50,093 nt of DNA, taken from assembly GCA_903873475.1 (NCBI GenBank), contig CAIQON010000205.1, forward strand, positions 1-50,093, written 5' to 3'. The DNA comes from an uncultured bacterium. GTDB taxonomy: Bacteria > Pseudomonadota > Gammaproteobacteria > Burkholderiales > CAIKXV01. The translations under genes were made by a program, and so were the position numbers. Below the pieces are notes generated by a model. That model was not told the DNA's origin. It was given only the letters and a program-made list of their open reading frames with translations, and did not search any database. Below, piece by piece: positions 27,304 to 35,693 of this stretch (positions are counted from its first letter, which is position 1; the number at the start of each line of letters is the position of its first letter).

Positions 27304-28163
27304 CACCCACCGAAACGCCGGCCGCACTGATCGTGCAGGGGCTCGATGTCGAGACCCGCGCACTCAAGATGCTCGCAACCTTCACCGGTGCACGGTCCAT
27401 CGCCGGACTCGGCAATGGCGCCTTCCGCCTGGTAGACGCCCGGCCGCACGAACACATCGCGGGCTTCTGCGCGAACGAGAAGCTCGACTGGGCATGGGTG
27501 CCCGCCACGCGTGGGCTCGACACCCTCAGGCTGGCGGCATTCGACATGGACTCGACGCTGATCACCATCGAGTGCATCGACGAGCTTGCCGACTTCGCCG
27601 GTTGCAAGGACAAGGTGTCGGAGATCACCGCGGCGGCGATGCGCGGCGAACTCGACTATCCGTCGAGCCTGCGCCGGCGCGTGAAGCTGCTGGCCGGCAT
27701 CGATGCAGCCTCGCTGGAATCGGTATTCCTCGAGCGCCTGAGGTATTCGCCGGGTGCCGAATCGCTGCTGCGCCGGCTGCGCTCGCTCGGCGTACGGACG
27801 CTGCTGGTGTCCGGCGGCTTCACCTACTTCACCGACCGGGTGCGCGAGCACCTGCAGATCGATCACACCCGCTCGAACACGCTGGTGGTCGAGGACGGCC
27901 GGCTGACCGGCGAACTCGAGGGCGAGGTCGTCGATGCCGACGCCAAGGCAGCCGAACTCGCCAGCCACGCCCGCGACCTGGGCATCGGCGCATCCGGAGT
28001 GCTGGCCGTCGGCGACGGCGCGAACGACCTGAAGATGATGGCGCTCGCGGGCACCAGCGTCGCCTGGCGCGCGAAACCCGCGGTGCAGTCGGCCGCGACC
28101 CACGCACTCAACCATGCCGGCCTCGACGGCGTGCTGAACCTGTTCAACCCACGGGACGCCTAG
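27300..28163 (+). CDS. serB: Phosphoserine phosphatase SerB
   Basis: A 287-residue HAD-superfamily phosphoserine phosphatase, the last step of serine synthesis. Motif I is FDMDSTLI with nucleophile Asp82 and acid/base Asp84, motif II is LLVSGGFTYF, motif III Lys is in DADAKAAE, and motif IV is VGDGANDLKMM. The first about 70 residues form the usual N-terminal extension of proteobacterial SerB. The ATG overlaps the mfd stop by 4 bp, so the two are transcribed together. Confidence 0.95.
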   Translation: MTPTETPAALIVQGLDVETRALKMLATFTGARSIAGLGNGAFRLVDARPHEHIAGFCANEKLDWAWVPATRGLDTLRLAAFDMDSTLITIECIDELADFAGCKDKVSEITAAAMRGELDYPSSLRRRVKLLAGIDAASLESVFLERLRYSPGAESLLRRLRSLGVRTLLVSGGFTYFTDRVREHLQIDHTRSNTLVVEDGRLTGELEGEVVDADAKAAELASHARDLGIGASGVLAVGDGANDLKMMALAGTSVAWRAKPAVQSAATHALNHAGLDGVLNLFNPRDA

Positions 28164-28219
28164 TCGCACAGGCCCGCAGACGTACGCACGGACGCGCACA
28201 CACCCACGCGGAGGCTTCG

Positions 28220-29824
28220 GTGGCGGATGCAATGCTCGATGCACTGATCATCGGCGGTGGTCACAACGGCCTGACCTGCGCCTGCTACCTCGCGGCGGCC
28301 GGCCTGAAGGTACGCGTCCTGGAACGGCGGTCGGTACTGGGCGGCGCTGCGGTCACCGAGACCTTCCATCCCGGGTTCCGGAACTCGGCGCTGTCCTACA
28401 CGGTCAGCCTGCTCAACCCGACGGTGATCCGCGACCTCCGCCTGGCCGAGCACGGCCTGCGCGTGCTCGAACGGCCGCTGGCGAACTTCCTTCCGCTGTC
28501 GGACGCTTCCTTCCTCAAGATGGGCGGCGGACTGGCGGCAACGCAGGCGGAGGTCGCCCGGTTCTCCCCGCGCGATGCGCAACGGCTGCCTGAGTACTAC
28601 GACCGCCTGGAGCGGGTCGCCGACGTGCTGCGCGAGATCGTGCTCGAGACGCCGCCGAACGTCGGCGGCGGCATCGCCGACATGCTGCGTGCACTGGCCG
28701 CCGGCAACCGGGTGCGGCGGCTGTCGATGCCGCAGCGCCGCGACCTGCTCGACCTCGTCGCCAAGAGCGCCGGCGACCTGCTCGACGGCTGGTTCGAATC
28801 CGATCCGATCAAGGCGGCGCTCGGCTTCGACGCGGTCGTAGGCCACTATGCCAGCCCGTATACCCCGGGCAGCGGCTACGTGCTGCTGCATCACTGCTTC
28901 GGCGAAGTGAACGGACGGCGCGGGGCCTGGGGCCATGCGGTCGGCGGAATGGGCTCGATCACCCAGGCGATGGCCGCCGAGGCGCGCCGGCGCGGCGTCG
29001 AACTGGTGACCGATGCGGCGGTGGCCCGGGTACTCGTGCGCGCCGGCCGGGCCTGCGGGGTGGTGTTGGCCGATGGCAGCGAAATCACCGCGCGCAGCGT
29101 GGTCTCGAACCTCAACCCGAAGCTGCTCTACCGCGACCTCGTGCCGCAGGAGAGCCTGGACCCGGAGTTCAGGCAGCGCGTGGCTGGCCATCGCAACGGC
29201 TCCGGCACGGTACGCATCAACGTCGCGCTGTCCGAACTGCCGGCGTTCACCTGCCTGCCCGGCACCGGCGTGCACCACCAGTCGGGCATCATCTGCGCAC
29301 CGTCGCTTGCCTACATGGAGCGTGCGTTCTTCGACGCCCGCACCGAGGGCCTCGCGCGCGAGCCGATCGTCGAGGTGCTGATCCCGAGCACGGTGGACGA
29401 TTCGCTCGCCCCGCCCGGGCAGCATGTGGCGAGCCTGTTCTGCCAGCAATTCGCGCCGGAGTTGCCGGGTGGCCGGTCGTGGGACGACGCGCGCGACGAG
29501 GCCGTACGGCGTGCGTTCGCGGTCGTCGACCGCTTCGCGCCGAACTTCAGCCGTTCGGTGATCGCGTACAAGGCGAACACGCCGCTCGACCTGGAGCGTG
29601 AGTACGGCCTGGTCGGTGGCGATATCTTCCACGGTGCGCTGACACCGGACCAGCTCTACGGCGCACGGCCTTTCCTCGGTCATGCCGACTACCGCGGCGC
29701 GCTGCCCGGCCTGTACCTGTGCGGGTCGGGCACCCATCCCGGCGGCGGGGTCACCGGGGCACCCGGGCACAACGCGGCGCGCGAGATCGTGAAGGACTGG
29801 AAGCGCGGGCGCCTGCGCCACTGA
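28220..29824 (+). CDS. FAD-dependent oxidoreductase (phytoene dehydrogenase / PYROXD2-like)
   Basis: A 534-residue flavoprotein. The Rossmann FAD motif is ALIIGGGHNGLTCACYL near the N-terminus with LERRSVLGGAAVTE after it, and the C-terminal FAD-contacting segment is CGSGTHPGGGVTGAPGHNAA. This combination is typical of the NAD(P)/FAD-dependent group that includes phytoene desaturase-like proteins and PYROXD2; the substrate is unknown and there is no carotenoid cluster here. The start is a GTG at 28220 with GGAGG at 28210-28214; ATG 28232 is too far from that site. It probably belongs to the mfd-serB transcript (56-bp gap). Confidence 0.88.
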   Translation: MADAMLDALIIGGGHNGLTCACYLAAAGLKVRVLERRSVLGGAAVTETFHPGFRNSALSYTVSLLNPTVIRDLRLAEHGLRVLERPLANFLPLSDASFLKMGGGLAATQAEVARFSPRDAQRLPEYYDRLERVADVLREIVLETPPNVGGGIADMLRALAAGNRVRRLSMPQRRDLLDLVAKSAGDLLDGWFESDPIKAALGFDAVVGHYASPYTPGSGYVLLHHCFGEVNGRRGAWGHAVGGMGSITQAMAAEARRRGVELVTDAAVARVLVRAGRACGVVLADGSEITARSVVSNLNPKLLYRDLVPQESLDPEFRQRVAGHRNGSGTVRINVALSELPAFTCLPGTGVHHQSGIICAPSLAYMERAFFDARTEGLAREPIVEVLIPSTVDDSLAPPGQHVASLFCQQFAPELPGGRSWDDARDEAVRRAFAVVDRFAPNFSRSVIAYKANTPLDLEREYGLVGGDIFHGALTPDQLYGARPFLGHADYRGALPGLYLCGSGTHPGGGVTGAPGHNAAREIVKDWKRGRLRH

Positions 29825-29877
29825 TCCGCCAGGCAACGGACTCCGCCCCGGGCAATGGTAATGGCGGTGTCAACAAT

Positions 29878-29894
29878 CGGGAGGTATCCTCCCG
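29878..29894 (+). promoter_or_regulatory. Hairpin sequestering the nudC Shine-Dalgarno
   Basis: CGGGAGG (29878-29884) is followed by the loop TAT and its exact complement CCTCCCG (29888-29894), ending two bases before the nudC ATG at 29897. The GGGAGG is the only plausible ribosome-binding site, so the folded leader would hide it. Confidence 0.6.
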
Positions 29895-29896
29895 CC

Positions 29897-30874
29897 ATGG
29901 ACCATCGCTCACAGTCTCGCCTGAACGGCCTCTGCGGTTACGTCGTCGACCGCGTCACCCACCTGCGCGGCGACGCCGACTGGCTGGCAACCCGCCTGGC
30001 CGATCCGTCGAGCCGCGTGGTACCCGTCTGGCGCAGCCGCAACCTCGTCCGGCCGGGCGACGACCTGTCGGCCGTGATGCTCGATCGCGAGGCAGCGGCC
30101 GAACTGATCGCGATGACCGAGACGCTGGTGCTGCTGGGCGAAGACGAGGGCATCGCCTACTTCGCCGTGGCCCTGCCGGGCCAGGAAGACGAATTGCACG
30201 GGCGCCTGGGCAGCCTGGGCGAATTCCGCGACCTGCGCGACACCGCCGCGCTGCTGCCCGCGCGCGAGGGCGCGCTGCTGGCGCATGCGCGCGCGATGGT
30301 GTTCTGGCACCAGACCCACCGCCACTGTGGCAGTTGCGGGTCGCCTACGCGCAGCGCCGAAGCTGGCCACTCGCGCATCTGCCTGAACGAGGCGTGCAGG
30401 CGTTCCTGCTACCCCCGCACCGACCCGGCGGTGATCGTCGCGGTCAGCCGCGGCGAGCGCATCCTGCTCGGACGCAAGCCCGAGTGGCCGCCCGGCCGCT
30501 TCTCGACCGTCGCCGGCTTCGTCGAGCCCGGCGAGACGCTCGAGGAAGCCGTCGCCCGCGAAGTGAAGGAAGAGACCGGCATCGTCTGCAGCGAGGTGAT
30601 CTACCACTCTTCGCAGCCGTGGCCGTTCCCGAGTTCGATCATGCTCGGCTTCCACGCGTTCGCAGCCAGCGAGGCGATCACGGTCGACACCACCGAACTG
30701 GACGACGCGCGCTGGTTCACGCGCGACGAAATGGTCACGGGACTGCTCTCGGGCAGCTTCCTGCTGCCGCGCAGCCTGTCGATCTCGTTCCGCCTGATCG
30801 AAGACTGGTTCGATGCTGGCCGCGCCGAAGGCACGCCGACGCTGCGCGAACTGGGGGCCGGCAGGACCTGGTAG
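29897..30874 (+). CDS. nudC: NAD(+)/NADH diphosphatase NudC
   Basis: A 325-residue NudC, which hydrolyses NADH and can remove NAD caps from RNA. An N-terminal domain is followed by a zinc ribbon (HCGSCGSPT, then CLNEACRRSCYPR), the Nudix box GFVEPGETLEEAVAREVKEE, and the NudC hallmark SQPWPFPSS shortly after it. All catalytic Glu residues of the Nudix box are present. The ATG at 29897 follows the hairpin-embedded Shine-Dalgarno. It converges on flgL with only 13 bp between stop codons and no terminator visible. Confidence 0.95.
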   Translation: MDHRSQSRLNGLCGYVVDRVTHLRGDADWLATRLADPSSRVVPVWRSRNLVRPGDDLSAVMLDREAAAELIAMTETLVLLGEDEGIAYFAVALPGQEDELHGRLGSLGEFRDLRDTAALLPAREGALLAHARAMVFWHQTHRHCGSCGSPTRSAEAGHSRICLNEACRRSCYPRTDPAVIVAVSRGERILLGRKPEWPPGRFSTVAGFVEPGETLEEAVAREVKEETGIVCSEVIYHSSQPWPFPSSIMLGFHAFAASEAITVDTTELDDARWFTRDEMVTGLLSGSFLLPRSLSISFRLIEDWFDAGRAEGTPTLRELGAGRTW

Positions 30875-30887
30875 CGCGCGGTGGTGG

Positions 30888-32189
30888 CTACAGCAGGTTG
30901 AACAGGCTGAGGTTCTGCGTCTGGATGAACGACTTCTGCGCCGCCTCGAGCAGGGTCTTCTGCAGCGTGAGGTCGCTGATCGCCTGCGCGTAGTCGACGT
31001 CCCTCAGTTCGCTCACGCTTGTGTCGAACTGCACCACGAGGTCGCTGTTGGTCGCCTCGGTCGCGTCGATTTCCTGCATGCGCGCGCCGATCGCAGTCTG
31101 CACGTCCAGCGCGCGGTTGATCGCCTGGTCGATGTTCGCGAGTGCCGCGCCCAGGTCGTTGGTGAGCTTCGCGCTCTGTGCCGCGGTGCTTATGGTCGTG
31201 GACAGCGCATTGATGACGTCGTTCACCGTGGTGAACATGCTCTGCGTCGGGCTTTGCCGCAGGGTGAACGTATCGGTGTCGCCAGGGCTGCCGTCGATCG
31301 TGACCGTCGCCCCGTGATCGAATGCGGGCTCGGCGCCCTGGCTGCGCAGGTTGATCGCGCTGCCAGGCGTGAAGGTACGCAGGTAGGGCCCGGAGGCAGA
31401 CGCGGCGGCGCCGGTCAGCAGCGAATTGCCGCTGGTGTTGTCGACCAGGTCGTAGGTCGTCGTGGCCGGGTTGGTCGTGCCATCGACGTCGAAGCGGATG
31501 GTGAAGTCCGCCGGGTTGCTGGCCGCGTTCCACGCGGCCGGATCGGTCACCGCACCCATGCCGATCGTGCCAGTGCCCGCATTGCCGGCGGCCGCGGCTG
31601 CCGCGAAATCGCCGTTGCCGGTGCGGATGCGCTGGAAGATCTCCGAGCCGGCATCGCTGATCGGCACGTAGCGCGAGGTGCTGATCTGCAACAGCCGCTG
31701 GCCCTGGTCGCCGGCGTACTGCACCGTGCCTGCCGAGGTCTCGGAGAACGGCTGCGTCTGTCCGCGATAGCCGGAAAACAGATAACTGCCCTGCCCGTCG
31801 GTCGCATTCGCGAGCGACAGCAGTTCCTGGTAGCTGCCGCGCAGTTCGCGCGCGAGGATGGCCCGGCCGCTGTCGCCGAGCGTACCGTTGCCGGCGCCGA
31901 TGATGGTGGTGCGCACGTTCTGCAGCGAACGGATCACGCCCTGCAGGGACTGCTCGCTCACCGCCAGCGACGCACTGGCCGAACCTGCGTTCTCGACGAA
32001 CTGCATCGAGGCAGACTTCGCCTGCGACAGGTCGAGGATGCGCCCGGCCGCGATCGGGTCGTCGGACGGCGTGCCCACCCGGCGTCCGGTCGAGACCTTC
32101 TGCTGCACGTCGAGCAGCGACCGCTGCCGGTCGTTGATCGTGCCCACGCCTTGCTCGAAGACGGTATTGGTGCTGATGCGCATGCCCAT
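30888..32189 (-). CDS. flgL: Flagellar hook-filament junction protein FlgL (HAP3)
   Basis: A 433-residue FlgL. The N-terminal flagellin-like helix (RISTNTVFEQGVGTINDRQ) and the C-terminal helix (DVDYAQAISDLTLQKTLLEAAQ) that pair in the axial core are both present, with a variable surface domain between about residues 190 and 310. It joins FlgK to the filament. Start is ATG 32189 or the in-frame ATG 32183 (MRIS), the latter closer to usual FlgL N-termini; no Shine-Dalgarno decides it. It lies 19 bp after flgK and is last in the flg operon. Confidence 0.95.
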   Translation of the reverse strand: MGMRISTNTVFEQGVGTINDRQRSLLDVQQKVSTGRRVGTPSDDPIAAGRILDLSQAKSASMQFVENAGSASASLAVSEQSLQGVIRSLQNVRTTIIGAGNGTLGDSGRAILARELRGSYQELLSLANATDGQGSYLFSGYRGQTQPFSETSAGTVQYAGDQGQRLLQISTSRYVPISDAGSEIFQRIRTGNGDFAAAAAAGNAGTGTIGMGAVTDPAAWNAASNPADFTIRFDVDGTTNPATTTYDLVDNTSGNSLLTGAAASASGPYLRTFTPGSAINLRSQGAEPAFDHGATVTIDGSPGDTDTFTLRQSPTQSMFTTVNDVINALSTTISTAAQSAKLTNDLGAALANIDQAINRALDVQTAIGARMQEIDATEATNSDLVVQFDTSVSELRDVDYAQAISDLTLQKTLLEAAQKSFIQTQNLSLFNLL

Positions 32190-32208
32190 GGCGGACGTAT
32201 GGTTCCGG

Positions 32209-34119
32209 TCAGTTGATTTGCAGGATCGAGTCGAACAGCTTCGACGATACCGAGATCAGCTTGCTCGCCGCCTGATATGCCTGCTGGAAGCGGATCAGGT
32301 TCGCCGCCTCCTCGTCCAGGTTCACGCCCGACAGCGACTGCTGTGCCGCCTTCGTTTCCTTCAGGATGCCGGTCAATGCGGTGCCGGTCACCTTCACTTC
32401 GCTGGCGATCGCCCCGACGCTGCCCACCAGCGCGCTGTAGGCCGTCTGGTAGGTGCTCGCGCCACCGTCGAGGCCGGGCACCGACTGCAGGCCGGCGAGC
32501 AGCAGTGCGTTGCGGTTGTCCGCCCGGCCGCCGGTGTTCGCCTGGACCACCAGCGTATCGGAGGCCTCCGGCCGGCCTGCCAGCCGCGTGGACCAGCCGT
32601 TGAAGCTGATCGTCATGCCGGCGGTGAATGCGACGTTGCTCGCCAGCGTCGTCGCGGCGGTGTCGTCCACCACGTTGAACGTGGTCGGCGGCGTGTTGAA
32701 CGTGATGGTCACGGTGTTCGAGAGCGCGGCGTTGAGCGGCGGCTGGCTGCTCGCATCGACCACTGGCGGCTCGATCGTGGCCGATCCGAGGTTCGATACG
32801 CTCGCCTGGCTGCGCACCGGCGCGGCCGCGGCGATCAGGGACGGGTCGCTGAACGCAAGGCCGAGGTCGCGCGCGCCGAAACGGGTCGGCTGCACCAGCC
32901 AGCTGTTGCCGGCCGCCGGCGTGCCGGAGCCCGTGGCCAGCGTGACGCCGTCGATGGTCTGCGGCAGCGTGGCGAACGGCCCGCTCGCCACGTTGTCCGT
33001 CAATCGCGTCACCGTATACGCGGTACCACTGAAGGAGACCCGGTAGTCGCTGAGCGTCAGGGCGGCCACGTCGGCGATCGATGCACCGATGGTCGCGGTG
33101 GTGCCGCTGGCGGCGGTCACCGTTGGTGAAGGCACGTCGAAGAAATCGCCCCCGGCCATGCCATTGAGGTCCTGGCCCAGGCGATGCTGGGCATTGAACA
33201 TCTCGCCCAGGCCGATCGCGATCCGGCCCAGTGCATTCTGCGCAGGGTCGAGCGATTCGCTGCGGAACTGCAGCAGCGCGCCGAGGCTGCCGCCGGTGAT
33301 GCTGCGGCTGTCGATCGGCACCGGCGAACCGGTGAACATGTAGCCGACATCCAACTGGCGCGGATCGTTCGTATTCGGAACCGCCGCCAGGTTCAGGACG
33401 GCTTCGCCGATGACCAGCGCCTGCCCGGTGCCGATGGTCACGTTGTAGCCACCATCGGACTGCCTGATCACCTGGGCGGACACCAGCTTGTTGAGCTCCA
33501 TCACGAGGTTGTCGCGCTGGTCGAGCAGGTCGTTCGGTTGCACCGCACCAGTCCCCGCGGCCGTGGCGATCTGGCCGTTCAGCATGCCGATCTGGTCGGC
33601 AATCGTGTTGATGCTCTCGATCGAGCCGGACAGTTCGATGTTCACGCCGGAGCGAAGGTCGGCAAGCCGCTGGTCGAGCGCGCCGAAGCGCGACACCATC
33701 GCGCCGCTTTCCGACAGCAGCGCCTGGCGCGAGGTGGTCGTGCCAGGGCTGGCCGCGACATCCTGCACGGCGCGGAAGAACTGCTGCATCGCCGGCGACA
33801 GACCGGAGGCGGGATCGGCCACGAGGTTGTTGATCTGGTTCACCTGCGCCGCATACGTTTCGTAGAACGAGACCTGGGTCTGCGCCAGTTGCCCCTGGCG
33901 GTCCAGCACCTCGCTGTATGCGCGCCGCACGTTGTCGACGGAGACACCGCGCCCGAAGAAGCCACCGCCCGAGATCTGCGGCACCTGTGGCGACGTGTCG
34001 ACCCGCTGGCGGTGATATCCGGCAGTGGCTGCGTTGCTGATGTTGTGGCCGGTGGTGACCAGCCCGGCCTGCGCCGCGCTCAGCGCGGTCAGGCCAATGT
34101 TCATCACGCTACCGGACAT
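32209..34119 (-). CDS. flgK: Flagellar hook-associated protein FlgK (HAP1)
   Basis: A 636-residue FlgK forming the first junction layer between hook and filament. The N-terminus has GLTALSAAQAGLVTTGHNI and ATAGYHRQRV; the C-terminus has SGVNLDEEAANLIRFQQAYQAASKLI. The middle (about residues 320-560) is a variable domain with D/T/A-rich strands. The ATG at 34119 lies inside the last codons of flgJ (11-bp overlap) with Shine-Dalgarno AAGGAG about 8 bp upstream. A sigma28-type promoter sits immediately before it. Confidence 0.96.
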   Translation of the reverse strand: MSGSVMNIGLTALSAAQAGLVTTGHNISNAATAGYHRQRVDTSPQVPQISGGGFFGRGVSVDNVRRAYSEVLDRQGQLAQTQVSFYETYAAQVNQINNLVADPASGLSPAMQQFFRAVQDVAASPGTTTSRQALLSESGAMVSRFGALDQRLADLRSGVNIELSGSIESINTIADQIGMLNGQIATAAGTGAVQPNDLLDQRDNLVMELNKLVSAQVIRQSDGGYNVTIGTGQALVIGEAVLNLAAVPNTNDPRQLDVGYMFTGSPVPIDSRSITGGSLGALLQFRSESLDPAQNALGRIAIGLGEMFNAQHRLGQDLNGMAGGDFFDVPSPTVTAASGTTATIGASIADVAALTLSDYRVSFSGTAYTVTRLTDNVASGPFATLPQTIDGVTLATGSGTPAAGNSWLVQPTRFGARDLGLAFSDPSLIAAAAPVRSQASVSNLGSATIEPPVVDASSQPPLNAALSNTVTITFNTPPTTFNVVDDTAATTLASNVAFTAGMTISFNGWSTRLAGRPEASDTLVVQANTGGRADNRNALLLAGLQSVPGLDGGASTYQTAYSALVGSVGAIASEVKVTGTALTGILKETKAAQQSLSGVNLDEEAANLIRFQQAYQAASKLISVSSKLFDSILQIN

Positions 34120-34528
34120 TTCTGTCTCCTTGCCGGATTATCGGCATTGCCTGCCCGTTCTTGACTTCGCCGACGGCCGGTGCGGCGCCCGCGGCCTGCT
34201 CGGCCGCCCTGGCCATCGCGCGCGAACGGTCGATCTGCGAGATCACCATGTCGGCCATGCCGATGCCAGGGCCGTTGGCGATCCGGTTCGCCAGTTGCTC
34301 GTCCAGCAGCCCGGTGTACATCCGCGATTCATTGCTGTCGAACAGGCCTTCGCCATCGCCCTTCTGGGCATCGCGCATGCTCTTCAGCAACTGGTTAAGG
34401 AACAACGACTCGAACTGCCTGGCCGCCGTCTGGATCGCTTTCGGGTCGTCCGCCCGGGCCTTCGAGCGCAGCGTGCCGAGCGCGTTCGGATCCAGGGAAG
34501 AGCTGGATGGGACGAACTTCGCGTCCAT
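34109..34528 (-). CDS. flgJ: FlgJ, rod-binding domain only
   Basis: A 139-residue FlgJ containing only the N-terminal rod-capping/binding domain: KAIQTAARQFESLFLNQLLKSMRDA and the LDEQLANRIANGPGIGMADMV segment. The C-terminal muramidase domain of the approximately 300-residue FlgJ of many beta- and gammaproteobacteria is absent: the frame ends normally after a short Ala-rich tail and overlaps flgK, so this is not a visible frameshift. A separate peptidoglycan hydrolase would be needed for rod passage. The ATG overlaps the flgI stop (TGATG). Confidence 0.92.
   Translation of the reverse strand: MDAKFVPSSSSLDPNALGTLRSKARADDPKAIQTAARQFESLFLNQLLKSMRDAQKGDGEGLFDSNESRMYTGLLDEQLANRIANGPGIGMADMVISQIDRSRAMARAAEQAAGAAPAVGEVKNGQAMPIIRQGDRNVR
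34138..34164 (-). promoter_or_regulatory. sigma28 (FliA)-type promoter for flgKL
   Basis: Minus-strand TCAAGAAC (34164-34157), an 11-bp spacer and GCCGATAA (34145-34138) match the FliA consensus with a perfect -10. It lies within the 3' end of flgJ; transcription would begin near 34131, directly at the AAGGAG of flgK. A separate late promoter for flgKL is known in enteric bacteria. Confidence 0.65.
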
Positions 34529-35679
34529 CAGATGATTTCCAGCTCGGCCTGCAGCGCGCCGGCGGCCCGCATCGCCTGCAGGATCGACAGCAGGTCCTGC
34601 GGGCTGGCCCCGATCGCGTTCAGTGCGCGCACCACTTCCGCGAGCGACGGGCTGCCGGGGATCTGCACCAGCTGGCCGCGGTCGGCCTTCACCTCGATGT
34701 TCGCGGTCTCGGTCACCACGGTCTGTCCGCCGGACAGCGCACCCGGCTGGCTCACGCCCGGGGTGCTGCTGATCGTCACCGAAAGGCTGCCGTGGGCGAC
34801 CGCGCAAGGCAGCACCGTCACCAGCTGGTTCATCACCACCGAGCCGGTGCGTGCGTTGATGATCACCCTCGGCGACGCTTCGGCGCGCGCCACCGGCAGG
34901 TTCTCCATCGAGGCGAGGAACCCGACGCGCTGGTGCGGATCGACCGGTGCCTGCACGCGTACATGGCGCGCATCGAGCGCCTGTGCGACCCCGTTTCCGA
35001 ACTGGGTGTTGATCGCCGCGGCGAGCCGGTTCGCGGTGGTGAAGTCGGCTTCACGCAGCTCCAGGTTGACGAACTCGCCCTGCCCGACCGGCGTGGACGG
35101 CGTGCGCTCGACCGTCGCGCCGTTCGGGATGCGGCCCGAGTTGAGCTGGTTGACCTGCACGCTCGAGCCGCCGGCCGATGCACCTGCCCCGCCGAGCAGG
35201 ATGTTGCCCTGCGCGACCGCGTAGATCTGGCCGTCGGCACCGCGCAGCGGGGTCATGAGCAGGGCGCCCCCGCGCAGGTTGCGCGCGTTGCCCATCGAGG
35301 AAACCGTGATGTCCAGCGACTGCCCCGGGCGCGCATACGCCGGCAGCGTGGTCGTGACCATCACCGCTGCGACGTTGCGCAACTGCAGGTTGGTGCCTGG
35401 TGGCAGCTGCACGCCGAGCTGTCCGAGCATGCTCACGATGCTCTGCACGGTGAACGGGGTCTGCGTGGTCTGGTCGCCGCTGCCGTCAAGGCCGACCACG
35501 ATGCCGTAGCCGACAAGCTGGTTTGAGCGCGCGCCCTGGAGGGTGGCGAGGTCCTTGATGCGGTTCTGGCTCCAGGCGGCCCCGGGGCTGCCGCCGAGCA
35601 GGGCAAACGCCAGCACCAGGAGCAGCAGGCGCGAATGGCCGCTGGCGGCGCCGGGGGAAAAACAGGAACGGTGATCCAT
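34528..35679 (-). CDS. flgI: Flagellar P-ring protein FlgI
   Basis: A 383-residue periplasmic P-ring protein. A signal peptide (LLLLVLAFALLGG, cleavage near residue 37) precedes RIKDLATLQGARSNQLVGYG, GLDGSGDQTTQTPFT, and the conserved NVAAVMVTTTLPAYARPG and ISSTPGVSQPGALSGG blocks. FlgI assembles around the rod in the peptidoglycan layer with FlgA as chaperone (encoded at 43 kb). It follows flgH by 14 bp and overlaps flgJ by 1 bp. Confidence 0.97.
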   Translation of the reverse strand: MDHRSCFSPGAASGHSRLLLLVLAFALLGGSPGAAWSQNRIKDLATLQGARSNQLVGYGIVVGLDGSGDQTTQTPFTVQSIVSMLGQLGVQLPPGTNLQLRNVAAVMVTTTLPAYARPGQSLDITVSSMGNARNLRGGALLMTPLRGADGQIYAVAQGNILLGGAGASAGGSSVQVNQLNSGRIPNGATVERTPSTPVGQGEFVNLELREADFTTANRLAAAINTQFGNGVAQALDARHVRVQAPVDPHQRVGFLASMENLPVARAEASPRVIINARTGSVVMNQLVTVLPCAVAHGSLSVTISSTPGVSQPGALSGGQTVVTETANIEVKADRGQLVQIPGSPSLAEVVRALNAIGASPQDLLSILQAMRAAGALQAELEII

Positions 35680-35693
35680 GGTCGATGCCCCGG

